Source of the DNA: Robiginitalea sp.
GTDB taxonomy: Bacteria > Bacteroidota > Bacteroidia > Flavobacteriales > Flavobacteriaceae
Assembly: GCA_024638915.1 (NCBI GenBank)
Contig: JAHEJJ010000004.1
Location: forward strand, 1-64,000
DNA length: 64,000 nucleotides
Direction: 5' to 3'
In this document: positions 52,055-62,062 of the stretch, in pieces
Layout of the letters: each line of letters opens with the position of its first letter
Numbering within the stretch: the first letter of the stretch is position 1
The notes under the pieces: generated by a model
What the model saw: the letters and a program-made list of their open reading frames with translations, nothing else
Told to the model about the DNA's origin: nothing
Database searches by the model: none
Position numbers and translations under genes: made by a program

Positions 52055-52606
52055 TTATTTCTTTTTAAATGGTAATCCCAATTCTGCCAGTAAGGATTTT
52101 GCTTCCTTATCGGTGGGGGCAGATGTTACAAAAGTGACATCCATACCATTAATCCTGTTTATTTTATCGATGTTGATCTCCGGGAAGATGATCTGTTCAG
52201 TAATCCCCAGGTTATAATTGCCTCTACCGTCGAAACCTGTGGCACGGATCCCCTGAAAATCACGTACCCGAGGAAGCGCAGTAGTCACCAATCTATCGAG
52301 GAACTCATACATTCTCTCACCGCGTAAGGTTACCTTGGCGCCAATCGGCATACCTTTTCTCAGTTTAAAGGCCGCCACATCTTTTTTGGAAATGGTACTC
52401 ACAGCTTTCTGACCGGTGATCATGGTAAGCTCATCTAAGGCATGGTCGATAAGTTTTTTATCGGCCACTGCATCACCTACTCCACGACTCAACACAATTT
52501 TCTGCAATCTTGGTACCTGCATAACATTATTATACCCGAATTCCTCCTTAAGAGACTTTACGATGCGCTCGTTGTATTCCTTCTTTAATCTCGGTATATA
52601 GCCCAT
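52055..52606 (-). CDS. rplE: 50S ribosomal protein L5
   Basis: L5, 183 residues, binds 5S rRNA and contacts the P-site tRNA across the subunit bridge. The RNA-binding start [25 protein letters not shown] and the central [26 protein letters not shown] are standard. It starts two bases after rplX. Confidence 0.97.
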   Translation of the reverse strand: MGYIPRLKKEYNERIVKSLKEEFGYNNVMQVPRLQKIVLSRGVGDAVADKKLIDHALDELTMITGQKAVSTISKKDVAAFKLRKGMPIGAKVTLRGERMYEFLDRLVTTALPRVRDFQGIRATGFDGRGNYNLGITEQIIFPEINIDKINRINGMDVTFVTSAPTDKEAKSLLAELGLPFKKK

Positions 52607-52608
52607 AA

Positions 52609-52920
52609 TTAAATAACTTCATTAGATTTCTTCGCCACCCGGACTTTTACTCCGTCTCGTTCCTCGAATCCAACTCTGGTTGTTTCTCCTGATTTGGAAT
52701 CGATCAGAGCCAAATTGGATAAATGTATGGGCGCTTCTTTCTTTACAATCCCGCCCTGTGGGTTCTTAGCGCTGGGTTTCTCGTGCTTGGAAACCATATT
52801 CACACCTTCCACAATGGCTTTGTTCTTGTCGCGGAGTACACGAACGATTTTACCTTCTGTTCCTTTGTGATCTCCTGCAATAATCCTAACTGTATCTCCT
52901 GTTTTGATCCTCAATTTCAT
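52609..52920 (-). CDS. rplX: 50S ribosomal protein L24
   Basis: L24, an assembly-initiating KOW-domain protein. I place the start at the ATG at 52920, giving 103 residues beginning [20 protein letters not shown], the family-normal N terminus; the frame is open further upstream but overlaps rplN. KOW motif [21 protein letters not shown] is complete. It lies 13 bases after rplN. Confidence 0.96.
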   Translation of the reverse strand: MKLRIKTGDTVRIIAGDHKGTEGKIVRVLRDKNKAIVEGVNMVSKHEKPSAKNPQGGIVKKEAPIHLSNLALIDSKSGETTRVGFEERDGVKVRVAKKSNEVI

Positions 52921-52933
52921 CGCATTCCTATAT

Positions 52934-53302
52934 TTAAAGCACTTCGGGCGCCAGTGATACAATCTTCATGAATTGCTTCTCCCGCAATTCTCTGGCAACA
53001 GGGCCAAATACCCTTGTTCCCCTCATCTCTCCAGTCGGGTTGAGCAGTACACAGGCATTGTCATCGAATCGTATGTACGAACCATCGGGTCGTCTAACCT
53101 CTTTGATCGTACGCACTACAACGGCAGTAGATACGGTTCCTTTCTTAATTCCGCCGTTTGGTGTGGCCTCCTTTACCGTTACTACAATTTTGTCTCCAAC
53201 AGATGCGTACCTTCTCTTGGTCCCACCCAGAACCCGGATGGTCAAAACTTCCTTTGCCCCCGTATTATCTGCTACTTTTAATCTTGATTCTTGCTGTACC
53301 AT
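52934..53302 (-). CDS. rplN: 50S ribosomal protein L14
   Basis: L14, 122 residues, at the subunit interface (bridge B8). Typical start [27 protein letters not shown] and end [16 protein letters not shown]. It begins one base after the rpsQ stop. Confidence 0.98.
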   Translation of the reverse strand: MVQQESRLKVADNTGAKEVLTIRVLGGTKRRYASVGDKIVVTVKEATPNGGIKKGTVSTAVVVRTIKEVRRPDGSYIRFDDNACVLLNPTGEMRGTRVFGPVARELREKQFMKIVSLAPEVL

Positions 53303-53303
53303 G

Positions 53304-53561
53304 TTATTTAGCTCTTTCTAAGACTTCAACCAATCTCCAACACTTGGTCTTGCTCAATGGACGTGTTTCCATGATTCTTACCGTATCGCCGATATTGCAA
53401 TTGTTGGTTTCATCGTGTGCTACATATTTTTTGGTCCGCAGTACGAACTTACCATACATAGGGTGTTTTACTCGCTTTACTTCGGCAACCACTATAGATT
53501 TCTCCATTTTGTTGCTGGTCACAACACCTACTCTTTCTTTTCTTAAATTCCTTTTTTCCAT
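53304..53561 (-). CDS. rpsQ: 30S ribosomal protein S17
   Basis: S17, 85 residues, an OB-fold 16S rRNA-binding protein ([45 protein letters not shown]). It lies 12 bases after rpmC. Confidence 0.97.
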   Translation of the reverse strand: MEKRNLRKERVGVVTSNKMEKSIVVAEVKRVKHPMYGKFVLRTKKYVAHDETNNCNIGDTVRIMETRPLSKTKCWRLVEVLERAK

Positions 53562-53573
53562 AAAGCAGAACCC

Positions 53574-53765
53574 TTATTGGTTTTCTCTTTTTGTTAATTC
53601 TGTCGCTAATCTGGCCAAGGTCCTTCGTGTCGTGCGAATTTGAAGCGGGTTTTCCATTGGTGTGACGGCATGGGCCATCTTCAGATCGGCTTTTTGTTTT
53701 TTATATTCTGCCATCTTCTCCTTCAGCTCTTCTACCGATAATTCTTTGATTTCTGACTGTTTCAT
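53574..53765 (-). CDS. rpmC: 50S ribosomal protein L29
   Basis: L29, 63 residues, two long helices near the peptide exit tunnel, part of the docking site for SRP and trigger factor (IKELSVEELKEKMAEYKKQKADLKM and RTTRRTLARLATEL). It lies 28 bases after rplP. Confidence 0.96.
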   Translation of the reverse strand: MKQSEIKELSVEELKEKMAEYKKQKADLKMAHAVTPMENPLQIRTTRRTLARLATELTKRENQ

Positions 53766-53793
53766 CTTCTTTCTTTTCGATTTCGTTAAACTA

Positions 53794-54213
53794 TCAGGCT
53801 GCGTAATCGCGAGCGACTATAAACTTGGTTTTTACTGGCAGCTTCTGAGCCGCTAAACGCAAAGCTTCCTTTGCTATATCCATAGGAACACCGGCAACTT
53901 CGAACATCACCCTTCCTGGTTTAACTACCGCTACAAAATATTCAGGTGCACCCTTTCCTTTACCCATCCTTACCTCAAGTGGTTTTTTGGTGATGGGCTT
54001 GTCAGGGAATATCTTAATCCAGAGCTGACCCTGTCTTTTCATATAGCGGGTAGCCGCAACACGCGCCGCTTCGATCTGTCTGGAAGTGATAAAATCAGAT
54101 TCGAGAGACTTAATACCAAACATTCCATTGGAAAGCTGGTGACCCCTTCCTGAATTGCCTTTCATCCGGCCTTTCTGTGCTTTGCGGTACTTTGTTCTTT
54201 TTGGCTGTAACAT
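53794..54213 (-). CDS. rplP: 50S ribosomal protein L16
   Basis: L16, 139 residues, near the A site of the large subunit. Standard blocks: [18 protein letters not shown], the loop [17 protein letters not shown] and the end [19 protein letters not shown]. Located 23 bases after rpsC. Confidence 0.98.
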   Translation of the reverse strand: MLQPKRTKYRKAQKGRMKGNSGRGHQLSNGMFGIKSLESDFITSRQIEAARVAATRYMKRQGQLWIKIFPDKPITKKPLEVRMGKGKGAPEYFVAVVKPGRVMFEVAGVPMDIAKEALRLAAQKLPVKTKFIVARDYAA

Positions 54214-54236
54214 CTTTTAGTCTACCTTTCAGTTAA

Positions 54237-54947
54237 TTACTTTCTACGGCGTTTCTTGCTGCTGTTTTGTGGGCCTTTTCCTTGTCCTTTTGACATCCCA
54301 ACCAGCGGTGACAGGTCGCGTTTTCCGTATACTTCGCCTTTCATGATCCATACTTTTATGCCAAGACGGCCATAGGTAGTATGGGCTTCATGTAGTGCAT
54401 AATCGATATCTGCCCTAAATGTAGATAACGGGATCCTACCGTCTTTATATGATTCGGATCTCGCCATTTCAGCTCCATTCAATCGTCCTGAGATCTGGAT
54501 CTTTATGCCTTCGGCATTCATGCGCATCGCTGCTGCAATAGACATTTTGATGGCTCTTCTGAAGGAAATCCTGTTCTCGATCTGGCGGGCTACACTGGCC
54601 GCTACCAGATTGGCGTCGATTTCCGGTCTTTTGATTTCGTAAATATTGATCTGAACTTCCTTGTCAGTGATCTTTTTCAACTCTTCTTTCAACTTATCTA
54701 CTTCCTGTCCGCCTTTTCCGATGATAATACCCGGGCGCGCGGTGGTGATGGTAACTGTGATCAGCTTGAGTGTGCGTTCAATAATAACCCTCGATACACT
54801 AGCCTTTGTCAGCCTGGCATGGATATACTTCCTGATTTTGTCGTCCTCGGCAAGTTTTTCGCCATAGTCGTTTCCTCCGTACCAGTTGGATTCCCATCCT
54901 CTGATAATGCCGAGACGATTACCTATCGGGTTTGTTTTTTGTCCCAT
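54237..54947 (-). CDS. rpsC: 30S ribosomal protein S3
   Basis: S3, 236 residues, forms the mRNA entry helicase with S4 and S5. The KH domain signature [19 protein letters not shown] is at about 75-93, and the C-terminal domain has [31 protein letters not shown]. It overlaps no neighbour and is 8 bases after rplV. Confidence 0.98.
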   Translation of the reverse strand: MGQKTNPIGNRLGIIRGWESNWYGGNDYGEKLAEDDKIRKYIHARLTKASVSRVIIERTLKLITVTITTARPGIIIGKGGQEVDKLKEELKKITDKEVQINIYEIKRPEIDANLVAASVARQIENRISFRRAIKMSIAAAMRMNAEGIKIQISGRLNGAEMARSESYKDGRIPLSTFRADIDYALHEAHTTYGRLGIKVWIMKGEVYGKRDLSPLVGMSKGQGKGPQNSSKKRRRK

Positions 54948-54955
54948 ACTGTTTC

Positions 54956-55363
54956 TTAGTTCTCTGAATTATTATTAGATCCCAGCACCAGTGTTACGTG
55001 GTTGGAACGTTTTCTTATTCGGTGTGCTCTTCCCTGGGGAGCCGGCCTGAGCCTTTTGAGCATACGGCCACTGTCGACCTTTATTTCCTTGATATATAAA
55101 GCGGCTTCCTCTATATTAGCATCCTCATTCTTCGCCTGCCAGTTTGCAATGGCCGACAACAATAGTTTTTCTAAACGGCGCGAGGCTTCTTTTGGGCTAA
55201 ACCTTAGAATGGCTAACGCCTTTTCGACCTCAGCACCTCTGAGTTGATCTGCTACCAACCTCATTTTTCGAGGGGAGGTAGGACAGTTATTCAATTTAGC
55301 AAAAGCCATATCAGCGCGTTCCGCTTTCAATCTTTCTGCCATTTGTCTTTTTCGAACTCCCAT
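54956..55363 (-). CDS. rplV: 50S ribosomal protein L22
   Basis: L22, 135 residues, with a beta hairpin that lines the exit tunnel ([27 protein letters not shown]). The N-terminal extension [24 protein letters not shown] is longer than in E. coli (110 residues) and is typical of this phylum. Seven bases after rpsS. Confidence 0.96.
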   Translation of the reverse strand: MGVRKRQMAERLKAERADMAFAKLNNCPTSPRKMRLVADQLRGAEVEKALAILRFSPKEASRRLEKLLLSAIANWQAKNEDANIEEAALYIKEIKVDSGRMLKRLRPAPQGRAHRIRKRSNHVTLVLGSNNNSEN

Positions 55364-55370
55364 AGCTCAA

Positions 55371-55649
55371 TTACTTTTTACCTTTATTTTTAGCTCCAGC
55401 ATGACCTCTAAAGGATCGCGTTGGAGAGAATTCGCCCAATTTATGACCCACCATATTTTCGGTGATATAAACCGGTACAAACTGCCGTCCGTTATGCACA
55501 GCGATGGTCTGACCTACAAAATCCGGAGTGATCATCGAGGCTCTTGACCAGGTCTTGATCACCGACTTTTTCCCGGAACCCACATTCTGCTGGATTTTTT
55601 TATCCAGGCTATAGTGTACGTAAGGACCTTTTTTTAATGAACGTGCCAT
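55371..55649 (-). CDS. rpsS: 30S ribosomal protein S19
   Basis: S19, 92 residues, in the 30S head with S13 ([58 protein letters not shown]). Located 20 bases after rplB. Confidence 0.98.
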   Translation of the reverse strand: MARSLKKGPYVHYSLDKKIQQNVGSGKKSVIKTWSRASMITPDFVGQTIAVHNGRQFVPVYITENMVGHKLGEFSPTRSFRGHAGAKNKGKK

Positions 55650-55669
55650 ATAATTCTATTCAATGCTTA

Positions 55670-56494
55670 TTATTTTTTCCTTCGCTCAATGATATACTTA
55701 TTGGTATCCTTGGTCCTCGACCTTGTTCGGTATCCTTTGGCAGGAATTCCGTTCCTAGATCTCGGATGACCTCCGGAAGCTCTTCCTTCACCACCACCCA
55801 TCGGATGATCCACAGGGTTCATCGCTACGGGTCTGGTTCTTGGTCGTCGGCCCAGCCAACGGCTCCTGCCGGCCTTACCGGAAACGATCAATTGGTGATC
55901 AGAATTGGATACAGCACCAATGGTAGCCAGGCAATTCACCAAAACCATACGCGTTTCACCAGAAGGTAGTTTAATGGTGGCATATTTACCTTCACGTGCC
56001 ATCAGTTGAGCAAATGTACCGGCACTTCGGGCGATGACTGCTCCCTGCCCCGGCCTCAACTCAATACAGCAAATTATAGTGCCCAGTGGTATCCCACTCA
56101 ATGGCAAAGCATTCCCGATCTCGGGGGCAACATTTTGTCCTGAGATAATATGCTGTCCTACCTGCATTCCGTTTTGAGCGATCACGTATCTCTTTTCACC
56201 ATCCGTATACTCTACCAAAGCGATAAAGGCAGACCGATTAGGATCGTACTGAATCGATTTCACCTCTGCTTTCACCTCTTGTTTGTTTCGTTTGAAATCG
56301 ATCACTCGATATCGTCTTTTATGGCCGCCTCCACGATAACGCATTGTCATCTTACCCTGACTGTTTCGGCCACCAGATTTTTTAAGCGGTGCCAACAGCC
56401 TCTTTTCGGGCTTATCGGCGGTTATGGCATCAAAGCCATTAACGACCTTAAAGCGTTGTCCCGGTGTGGTAGGTTTTAATTTTCTAACTGACAT
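55670..56494 (-). CDS. rplB: 50S ribosomal protein L2
   Basis: L2, 274 residues, needed for subunit joining and near the peptidyl transferase centre. The catalytic-region loop with the essential His is in [24 protein letters not shown]. Start [15 protein letters not shown] is standard. Nine bases after rplW. Confidence 0.98.
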   Translation of the reverse strand: MSVRKLKPTTPGQRFKVVNGFDAITADKPEKRLLAPLKKSGGRNSQGKMTMRYRGGGHKRRYRVIDFKRNKQEVKAEVKSIQYDPNRSAFIALVEYTDGEKRYVIAQNGMQVGQHIISGQNVAPEIGNALPLSGIPLGTIICCIELRPGQGAVIARSAGTFAQLMAREGKYATIKLPSGETRMVLVNCLATIGAVSNSDHQLIVSGKAGRSRWLGRRPRTRPVAMNPVDHPMGGGEGRASGGHPRSRNGIPAKGYRTRSRTKDTNKYIIERRKK

Positions 56495-56503
56495 TGCACG
56501 TCT

Positions 56504-56794
56504 TTATAGATTACTGTAAAAATCAATCACGTCACCTTCTTCAACATCAACAATTGCCTTCTTGTAAGCATTGGTCTTACCCTGTTGAATACCGGTTTTA
56601 GTATATTTTGTCCTTCTGTTGGGACCGTAGTTCATGGTGCGTACCTTCTTTACGGAAACGCCATAGGTAGCCTCAACGGCCTCTTTAATCTGCAGCTTGT
56701 TCGACTTAGGTTCGACCACAAATCCATAGCGGTTGTATAACTCGCTATCCGAAGTCATTTTTTCCGTAATAATGGGTTTTATCAACACACTCAT
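56504..56794 (-). CDS. rplW: 50S ribosomal protein L23
   Basis: L23, 96 residues, at the tunnel exit and the dock for trigger factor and SRP (LIKPIITEKMTSDSELYNRYGFVVEPKSNKLQIKEAVEATYGVSVKKVRTMNYG). Seven bases after rplD. Confidence 0.97.
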   Translation of the reverse strand: MSVLIKPIITEKMTSDSELYNRYGFVVEPKSNKLQIKEAVEATYGVSVKKVRTMNYGPNRRTKYTKTGIQQGKTNAYKKAIVDVEEGDVIDFYSNL

Positions 56795-56801
56795 TTTCTT
56801 G

Positions 56802-57431
56802 CTATTTATTTAGATTCGATTCGATGCCTTCCAGAGAACCTTCAAGCAACACTAGATTGTTAGCCCTAAGAATTTTGTAAGTGTTTAATTCTGAGTTAGT
56901 TATAACTTCAGAATTTTTCAAATTACGCGACGACAAATATACGTTATTATTTATATCACCCAACACAAACAGGGACTTTTTGCTATCGAGTCCGAGCGAC
57001 TTCAAAACCGCCACGAAATCTGTGGTTTTTGGACTTTCGAAAGTAAAATCTTCTACTACGATTATCGCCTTCTCTTGTTGTTTCAAACTAAGAGCTGATT
57101 TTCGGGCAAGGCGCTTGAGATTCTTGTTGAGCTTCTGTTTGTAATCCCTTGGAGAGGGTCCGAAGACACGGCCTCCACCCCTGAACAAAGGAGATTTGAT
57201 ACTTCCCGCCCGAGCGGTTCCTGTCCCTTTTTGTTTTTTTATCTTCCGGGTACTTCCCTTGATGGCACTTCGCTCCTTGGTCTTATGTGTTCCCTGGCGC
57301 TGGTGAGCCATATATTGCTTAACATCCAGATAGATAGCCTGATTGTTTGGCTCGATCTTAAAAATAGCATCGGAAAGATCTACCTTCCTGCCTGTTTCTT
57401 TTCCCTTGATATCTAAAACTGCTACTTTCAT
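56802..57431 (-). CDS. rplD: 50S ribosomal protein L4
   Basis: L4, 209 residues, with a tunnel-lining loop ([38 protein letters not shown]). In E. coli L4 also represses the S10 operon; no equivalent is proven here. Its ATG overlaps the rplC stop in TAATG, indicating translational coupling. Confidence 0.97.
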   Translation of the reverse strand: MKVAVLDIKGKETGRKVDLSDAIFKIEPNNQAIYLDVKQYMAHQRQGTHKTKERSAIKGSTRKIKKQKGTGTARAGSIKSPLFRGGGRVFGPSPRDYKQKLNKNLKRLARKSALSLKQQEKAIIVVEDFTFESPKTTDFVAVLKSLGLDSKKSLFVLGDINNNVYLSSRNLKNSEVITNSELNTYKILRANNLVLLEGSLEGIESNLNK

Positions 57432-58048
57432 TACTTCTCAATTGTTAGGTAGGCGTTTTTATGTCCCGGAACACATCCTTTGACAACAATAAGGTTCTTT
57501 TCAGGCACCACTTTCAAAACCCTAAGGTTCTGAACCGTTACCTTCTCACCTCCCATTCGGCCTGCCATTCTCATTCCTTTAAAAACTCTCGAAGGATAAG
57601 ACGAAGCACCGATAGAACCAGGTGCTCTCAGGCGGTTGTGCTGACCATGAGTGGCCTGTCCCACACCTCCAAAACCGTGTCTTTTCACCACACCCTGGAA
57701 TCCTTTTCCTTTGGATGTCGCAGAAACATCAACGAATTCTCCTTCGATAAATAGATCTACACCAAGTGTATCTCCTAATTTGTGCTCACCTTCAAAATCA
57801 CGGAATTCGACGACCTTAGACTTAGTTGCAGTACCTGCTTTTTTAAAATGACCGTTTTCGGCCTTATTAGCACGTTTTTCTGCCTTGTCATCGAAACCGA
57901 GCTGAAGGGCATTGTACCCGTCTACCTCTTCGGTTCTGACTTGGGTAACGACACATGGCCCTGCTTCTATGACGGTACAAGGGATGTTCTTCCCTTTTTC
58001 ATCAAAGATGCTGGTCATGCCGACTTTTCTTCCTATTAACCCAGACAT
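57431..58048 (-). CDS. rplC: 50S ribosomal protein L3
   Basis: L3, 205 residues, near the peptidyl transferase centre. The methylated-Gln loop region [52 protein letters not shown] is the family signature. It is separated from rpsJ by an unusual 201 bases, but overlaps rplD by one base. Confidence 0.97.
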   Translation of the reverse strand: MSGLIGRKVGMTSIFDEKGKNIPCTVIEAGPCVVTQVRTEEVDGYNALQLGFDDKAEKRANKAENGHFKKAGTATKSKVVEFRDFEGEHKLGDTLGVDLFIEGEFVDVSATSKGKGFQGVVKRHGFGGVGQATHGQHNRLRAPGSIGASSYPSRVFKGMRMAGRMGGEKVTVQNLRVLKVVPEKNLIVVKGCVPGHKNAYLTIEK

Positions 58049-58249
58049 ACTTATTTATTATTAATTGTTTCTAATTTATTCTAGATTGTAAAATTCATCA
58101 TCAATTTCCCAACCTTACATTTTCCAACTTCCTTCTAAAAAAAACAGGGCCAAAAATAATTCGACCCCGAATATATTCTTGTTACCGTTTTTCCTTCGCA
58201 CAACGCTCCGGACATGTCGCCCGTTTCTTTTGGAAACGGAAAAGGTTGC
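58049..58249 (-). other. 201-base spacer between rpsJ and rplC with a hairpin
   Basis: Elsewhere in the cluster, gaps are usually under 30 bases; here 201 bases are free of genes. On the minus strand a perfect 7-bp stem CCGTTTC / GAAACGG with a 5-base loop lies at 58239-58221, right after the rpsJ stop, without a T tract. Near 58110-58140 the minus strand reads GGAAGTTGGAAAATG, similar to the purine-rich flank of the heptamer array at 21.7 kb. An mRNA leader or internal promoter for rplC onward is possible. Confidence 0.6.
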
Positions 58250-58555
58250 TCAAACCTTGATCTCAACCTCAACTCCACTGGGGAGCTCTAGCTTCATCAG
58301 TGCGTCGATGGTTTTAGACGAGGAGCTGTAAATGTCCAGGAGTCTTTTATATGAACTCAATTGGAACTGCTCCCTTGATTTTTTATTCACGTGTGGCGAA
58401 CGCAACACAGTAAATATCTTCTTGTGTGTTGGTAAGGGAATCGGCCCTGTTACCACCGCCCCGGTTGTCTTAACCGTTTTTACGATTTTTTCAGCAGACT
58501 TGTCTACCAGATTGTGATCGTATGACTTTAATTTTATTCTGATTTTCTGACTCAT
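58250..58555 (-). CDS. rpsJ: 30S ribosomal protein S10
   Basis: S10, 101 residues, in the 30S head; outside the ribosome it joins the NusB-NusE antitermination complex. Core [39 protein letters not shown] and loop [21 protein letters not shown] are standard. Ten bases after fusA. Confidence 0.98.
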   Translation of the reverse strand: MSQKIRIKLKSYDHNLVDKSAEKIVKTVKTTGAVVTGPIPLPTHKKIFTVLRSPHVNKKSREQFQLSSYKRLLDIYSSSSKTIDALMKLELPSGVEVEIKV

Positions 58556-58565
58556 CTTATCAAAA

Positions 58566-60692
58566 TTAAACGGTTACACCTTTAGCGATTTTTACCACTT
58601 CTTCAGCTAAACTGGAAGGCGTTTCCGCGTAGTGTGAAAACTCCATGGTAGAGGTTGCTCTTCCTGATGAAAGAGTCCTCAGGGCTGTCACATAACCAAA
58701 CATTTCAGACAGAGGAACCTCGGCCTTAATCACCTTAGATCCCGCACGGTCGTCCATATTATTTACCTGTCCCCTTCTTCGATTGAGGTCACCTACGATA
58801 TCGCCCATATTCTCTTCGGGTGTAAGTACCTCTAACTTCATAATAGGCTCCATCAATACGGGCCTGCATGCACTTGCTGCCTCGCGGTAACCCATTTTTG
58901 CAGCGAGTTCGAATGAAAGCGAATCGGAATCGACGGGATGAAAAGACCCATCCTTGAGGGTTATTTTCATACTATCCATTTCAAATCCGGCAAGCGGACC
59001 GTTCTTCATCGCCGCCGTAAATCCTTTCTCAACCGATGGAATATATTCTCTTGGGATATTACCCCCTTTGATCACATTGACGAACTCCAATCCAGGCTTA
59101 CCATCTTCACTGGGTTCCATGGTAAATACGATATCCGCAAATTTACCGCGGCCACCGGTTTGCTTCTTATACACCTCACGGTGATCTGCCGGACGTGTGA
59201 TCGCCTCTTTGTATTCCACCTGCGGTTGTCCCTGATTTACATCGACTTTGAATTCGCGTTTAAGGCGGTCAACGATAATATCAAGGTGTAATTCACCCAT
59301 TCCCGATATAATAGTCTGGCCTGATGCCTCATCGGTCTTTACCTGAAAGGTCGGATCTTCCTCCGCCAGTTTACCAAGTGCCATTCCCAATCTATCTACA
59401 TCGGCCTTCGTCTTAGGCTCAACAGCGATACCGATTACGGGATCAGGGAATTTCATACTTTCAAGTACGATCGGATGTTTTTCATCGGAGAGGGTGTCTC
59501 CTGTTTTGATATCTTTAAATCCCACTGCCGCCCCAATATCACCTGCAGAAATTGATGGAACCGCATTCTGCTTATTGGAATGCATCTGGTAAATCCTGGA
59601 AATTCTTTCTTTATTCTCCGTCCTGTTATTCAATACATAGGAACCCGCATCGAGCTTCCCGGAATAGGCTCTAAAAAATGCCAGACGTCCAACAAAAGGA
59701 TCCGTGGCAATCTTAAAGGCCAGTGCAGAGAAAGGCTCTTTTGGATCCGGTTTACGGGAAATCTCATTCCCATTCCTTGGATCTGTCCCAATGATCCCTT
59801 CTTTATCCAAAGGCGATGGCAGATATCGGCAAACCGCATCCAAGAGGAACTGAACCCCTTTATTTTTAAAGGAAGATCCACAGATCATGGGTATGATGCT
59901 CATATCCATCACCGCTGCCCTTAAGGCCGCGTGGATTTCATCCTCAGTAATGGAGTCCTCATCTTCGAAGAACTTTTCCATCAGATCTTCGTCGTATTCG
60001 GCAACCGCCTCAATAAGGGCAGCTCTGTATTCCTTCACCTCTTCCTCCATCTCAGCAGGAATATCGACGATATCGAAGGTCGAGCCCATATCGTCCTCGT
60101 GCCATACGATGGCCCGGTTCTTAACCAGGTCTACGATACCTCTGAAATCTGCTTCATCACCAATAGGTAAAACAATTGGAACTGCATTTGATTTGAGCAT
60201 TTCCTTTACCTGTTTACAAACATTTAAGAAATTAGATCCTTGCCTGTCCATTTTGTTCACAAAGCCCATTCTTGGCACTTTATAATTGTCGGCAAGGCGC
60301 CAGTTGGTCTCCGACTGTGGCTCAACCCCGTCAACGGCACTGAAAAGAAACACAAGCCCATCGAGTACTCTCAAGGAGCGGTTCACCTCAACGGTAAAAT
60401 CCACGTGACCGGGAGTATCGATAATATTGAAATGATAAGGCTTGGAGTCAGAAATCATCTGGCCGTTAGCGGTAGGGAAATTCCATGTACAGGTAGTGGC
60501 GGCAGAGGTAATGGTAATGCCTCGCTCCTGCTCCTGTTCCATCCAGTCCATCGTGGCAGCACCATCGTGAACCTCTCCAATTTTATGACTTACCCCGGTA
60601 TAATACAGAATACGCTCGGTAGTAGTGGTCTTACCGGCGTCGATATGCGCGGCAATCCCTATATTCCTGGTATATTTTAAATCTCTAGCCAT
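58566..60692 (-). CDS. fusA: Translation elongation factor G
   Basis: EF-G, 708 residues from the ATG at 60692 ([29 protein letters not shown]); the frame is open another 35 codons upstream but that overlaps rpsG. P-loop [12 protein letters not shown], switch [14 protein letters not shown] and NKMD (FVNKMDRQG) of the GTPase domain are present, and the five-domain length is complete (about 700). It drives tRNA-mRNA translocation and lies in the str operon seven bases after rpsG. Confidence 0.98.
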   Translation of the reverse strand: MARDLKYTRNIGIAAHIDAGKTTTTERILYYTGVSHKIGEVHDGAATMDWMEQEQERGITITSAATTCTWNFPTANGQMISDSKPYHFNIIDTPGHVDFTVEVNRSLRVLDGLVFLFSAVDGVEPQSETNWRLADNYKVPRMGFVNKMDRQGSNFLNVCKQVKEMLKSNAVPIVLPIGDEADFRGIVDLVKNRAIVWHEDDMGSTFDIVDIPAEMEEEVKEYRAALIEAVAEYDEDLMEKFFEDEDSITEDEIHAALRAAVMDMSIIPMICGSSFKNKGVQFLLDAVCRYLPSPLDKEGIIGTDPRNGNEISRKPDPKEPFSALAFKIATDPFVGRLAFFRAYSGKLDAGSYVLNNRTENKERISRIYQMHSNKQNAVPSISAGDIGAAVGFKDIKTGDTLSDEKHPIVLESMKFPDPVIGIAVEPKTKADVDRLGMALGKLAEEDPTFQVKTDEASGQTIISGMGELHLDIIVDRLKREFKVDVNQGQPQVEYKEAITRPADHREVYKKQTGGRGKFADIVFTMEPSEDGKPGLEFVNVIKGGNIPREYIPSVEKGFTAAMKNGPLAGFEMDSMKITLKDGSFHPVDSDSLSFELAAKMGYREAASACRPVLMEPIMKLEVLTPEENMGDIVGDLNRRRGQVNNMDDRAGSKVIKAEVPLSEMFGYVTALRTLSSGRATSTMEFSHYAETPSSLAEEVVKIAKGVTV

Positions 60693-60699
60693 CGCTTTC

Positions 60700-61176
60700 T
60701 TAAAATCTGAAGTGGGAAAATGCCTTGTTCGCTTCGGCCATCTTATGTGTATCAACACGCTTTTTAAAAGCCGCGCCTTCTTCCTTCGAAGCCGCAAGGA
60801 CTTCGGCTGCTAGTTTTTGAGCCATTGATTTTTCGTTTCGCTTGCGGGCAAAACTGATCAGCCACTTCATAGCTGTGCTGATCTTTCGATCCGGACGGAT
60901 CTGCATAGGAATCTGGAACGTGGCACCACCGACACGTCTACTTCTTACTTCGACATGGGGCATCACATTGGAAAGCGCTTCCTTCCAAATTTCCAAACCA
61001 GGTTTTTCCTCGTCTGTTTTTTTCTGATCCACGATATCGATCGCGTCATAGAATATTTTAAATGCGACCGATTTCTTTCCGTCCCACATCATCATGTTGA
61101 CAAATCGCGTCACCAGCTGATCATTGAATCTGGGGTCTGGTAACATCGGGCGTTTTTTTGCCTGTCTTTTTCTCAT
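60700..61176 (-). CDS. rpsG: 30S ribosomal protein S7
   Basis: S7, 158 residues, nucleates the 3' domain of 16S rRNA ([56 protein letters not shown]). Eighteen bases after rpsL. Confidence 0.98.
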   Translation of the reverse strand: MRKRQAKKRPMLPDPRFNDQLVTRFVNMMMWDGKKSVAFKIFYDAIDIVDQKKTDEEKPGLEIWKEALSNVMPHVEVRSRRVGGATFQIPMQIRPDRKISTAMKWLISFARKRNEKSMAQKLAAEVLAASKEEGAAFKKRVDTHKMAEANKAFSHFRF

Positions 61177-61194
61177 TACTGCTTCTTAAAGATT

Positions 61195-61569
61195 TTACTT
61201 TTTGGGGCGTTTGGCACCATATTTAGATCTTCTCTGGCTCCTGCCCGCTACACCGGCAGTATCCAGAGCACCACGAACAATATGGTATCTAACTCCTGGC
61301 AAATCCTTCACCCTTCCGCCTCTAACCAATACTATCGAGTGCTCTTGGAGGTTGTGTCCTTCGCCGGGAATGTACGCGTTCACTTCCTTGCCATTGGTCA
61401 ACCGTACCCTTGCAACTTTACGCATAGCGGAGTTTGGTTTCTTAGGCGTTGTAGTATAAACACGAGTGCACACTCCCCTTCGCTGGGGGCACGAATCCAA
61501 AGCAGCCGATTTACTCTTCTTGGAAATTGTGGCTCTTCCTTTTCGTACTAATTGTGAAATTGTTGGCAT
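61195..61569 (-). CDS. rpsL: 30S ribosomal protein S12
   Basis: S12, 124 residues, at the decoding centre; first gene of the ribosomal cluster. The [13 protein letters not shown] loop keeps the lysines at positions 43-44 and [13 protein letters not shown] keeps Lys88, the sites where changes give streptomycin resistance in other bacteria, so the allele looks wild type. A near-perfect promoter lies 45 bases upstream. Confidence 0.98.
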   Translation of the reverse strand: MPTISQLVRKGRATISKKSKSAALDSCPQRRGVCTRVYTTTPKKPNSAMRKVARVRLTNGKEVNAYIPGEGHNLQEHSIVLVRGGRVKDLPGVRYHIVRGALDTAGVAGRSQRRSKYGAKRPKK

Positions 61570-61613
61570 ACTGTTATTATGTCTAAAAGATATATCCCTC
61601 TTTTAAGGGCTGG

Positions 61614-61643
61614 CAAATGTACTAATTATTCATTATAATTCAA
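61614..61643 (-). promoter_or_regulatory. Promoter of the rpsL-led ribosomal cluster
   Basis: On the minus strand: TTG (61643-61641), a 19-base spacer, and TACATTTG (61621-61614), a full match to TTG-N19-TAnnTTTG, the Bacteroidota housekeeping promoter. Predicted start near 61610, leaving a leader of about 40 bases before rpsL. Confidence 0.8.
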
Positions 61644-61954
61644 ATGCACCCGGTTTAAATTTCAATGATTTTTTAGCTCCGGTAATTCTCTCTAAAAATT
61701 GGACCTTTGAACAGCCGAATTTTATACCTTATTATATAAGCGAGATTTATGCCGATTTCGACCGTTTAAAAAAGCGGTTAATAAGACCCCCTGCCGCTCC
61801 ATATGAAAAGGGTTCAGATTTTAGTATATCCCAATTAAGAAATATGCAATTTGACTATGGCTGTCCTTTACGATCCTCAACTATTTATGGACTTTCAGGA
61901 AGAATTATAATATTTTTAACATAATTCATCAGAATTTGTCTTAACAAAAACTTA

Positions 61955-61974
61955 ATGCGATTATATAATCGCAT
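61955..61974. promoter_or_regulatory. 20-bp perfect palindrome upstream of the SusC-like gene (candidate operator)
   Basis: ATGCGATTAT followed by its exact reverse complement ATAATCGCAT, with no central spacer. It lies 88 bases before the ATG at 62063, a usual distance for an activator or repressor site, and is too AT-rich and T-tract-free to be a terminator. Confidence 0.55.
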
Positions 61975-62062
61975 GCTTAAACCTAAAATTTTATTAAAAT
62001 TAGTTTGGATTATTAACATGAAATTAGGATTTTAGCGCCTAGCTAATTCAAATAATTATAAA

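Larger units (their letters stand above)
61570..62062. other. 493-base gene-free divergent region
   Basis: AT-rich region between rpsL (minus) and the SusC-like gene (plus). It holds the rpsL promoter at its left end and a 20-bp palindrome at 61955-61974. No tRNA, small-RNA fold or ORF of note was seen in the middle part, 61644-61950. Confidence 0.7.

Noticed and set aside
53158-53643. 161-residue open frame on the plus strand across rplN-rpsQ-rpmC
   Set aside because: Runs through three intact ribosomal genes on the other strand; a coding-bias shadow.
61644-61950. Possible tRNA or regulatory RNA gene in the long gap before the SusC-like gene
   Set aside because: No cloverleaf, T-loop sequence or strong GC hairpin was found by eye.
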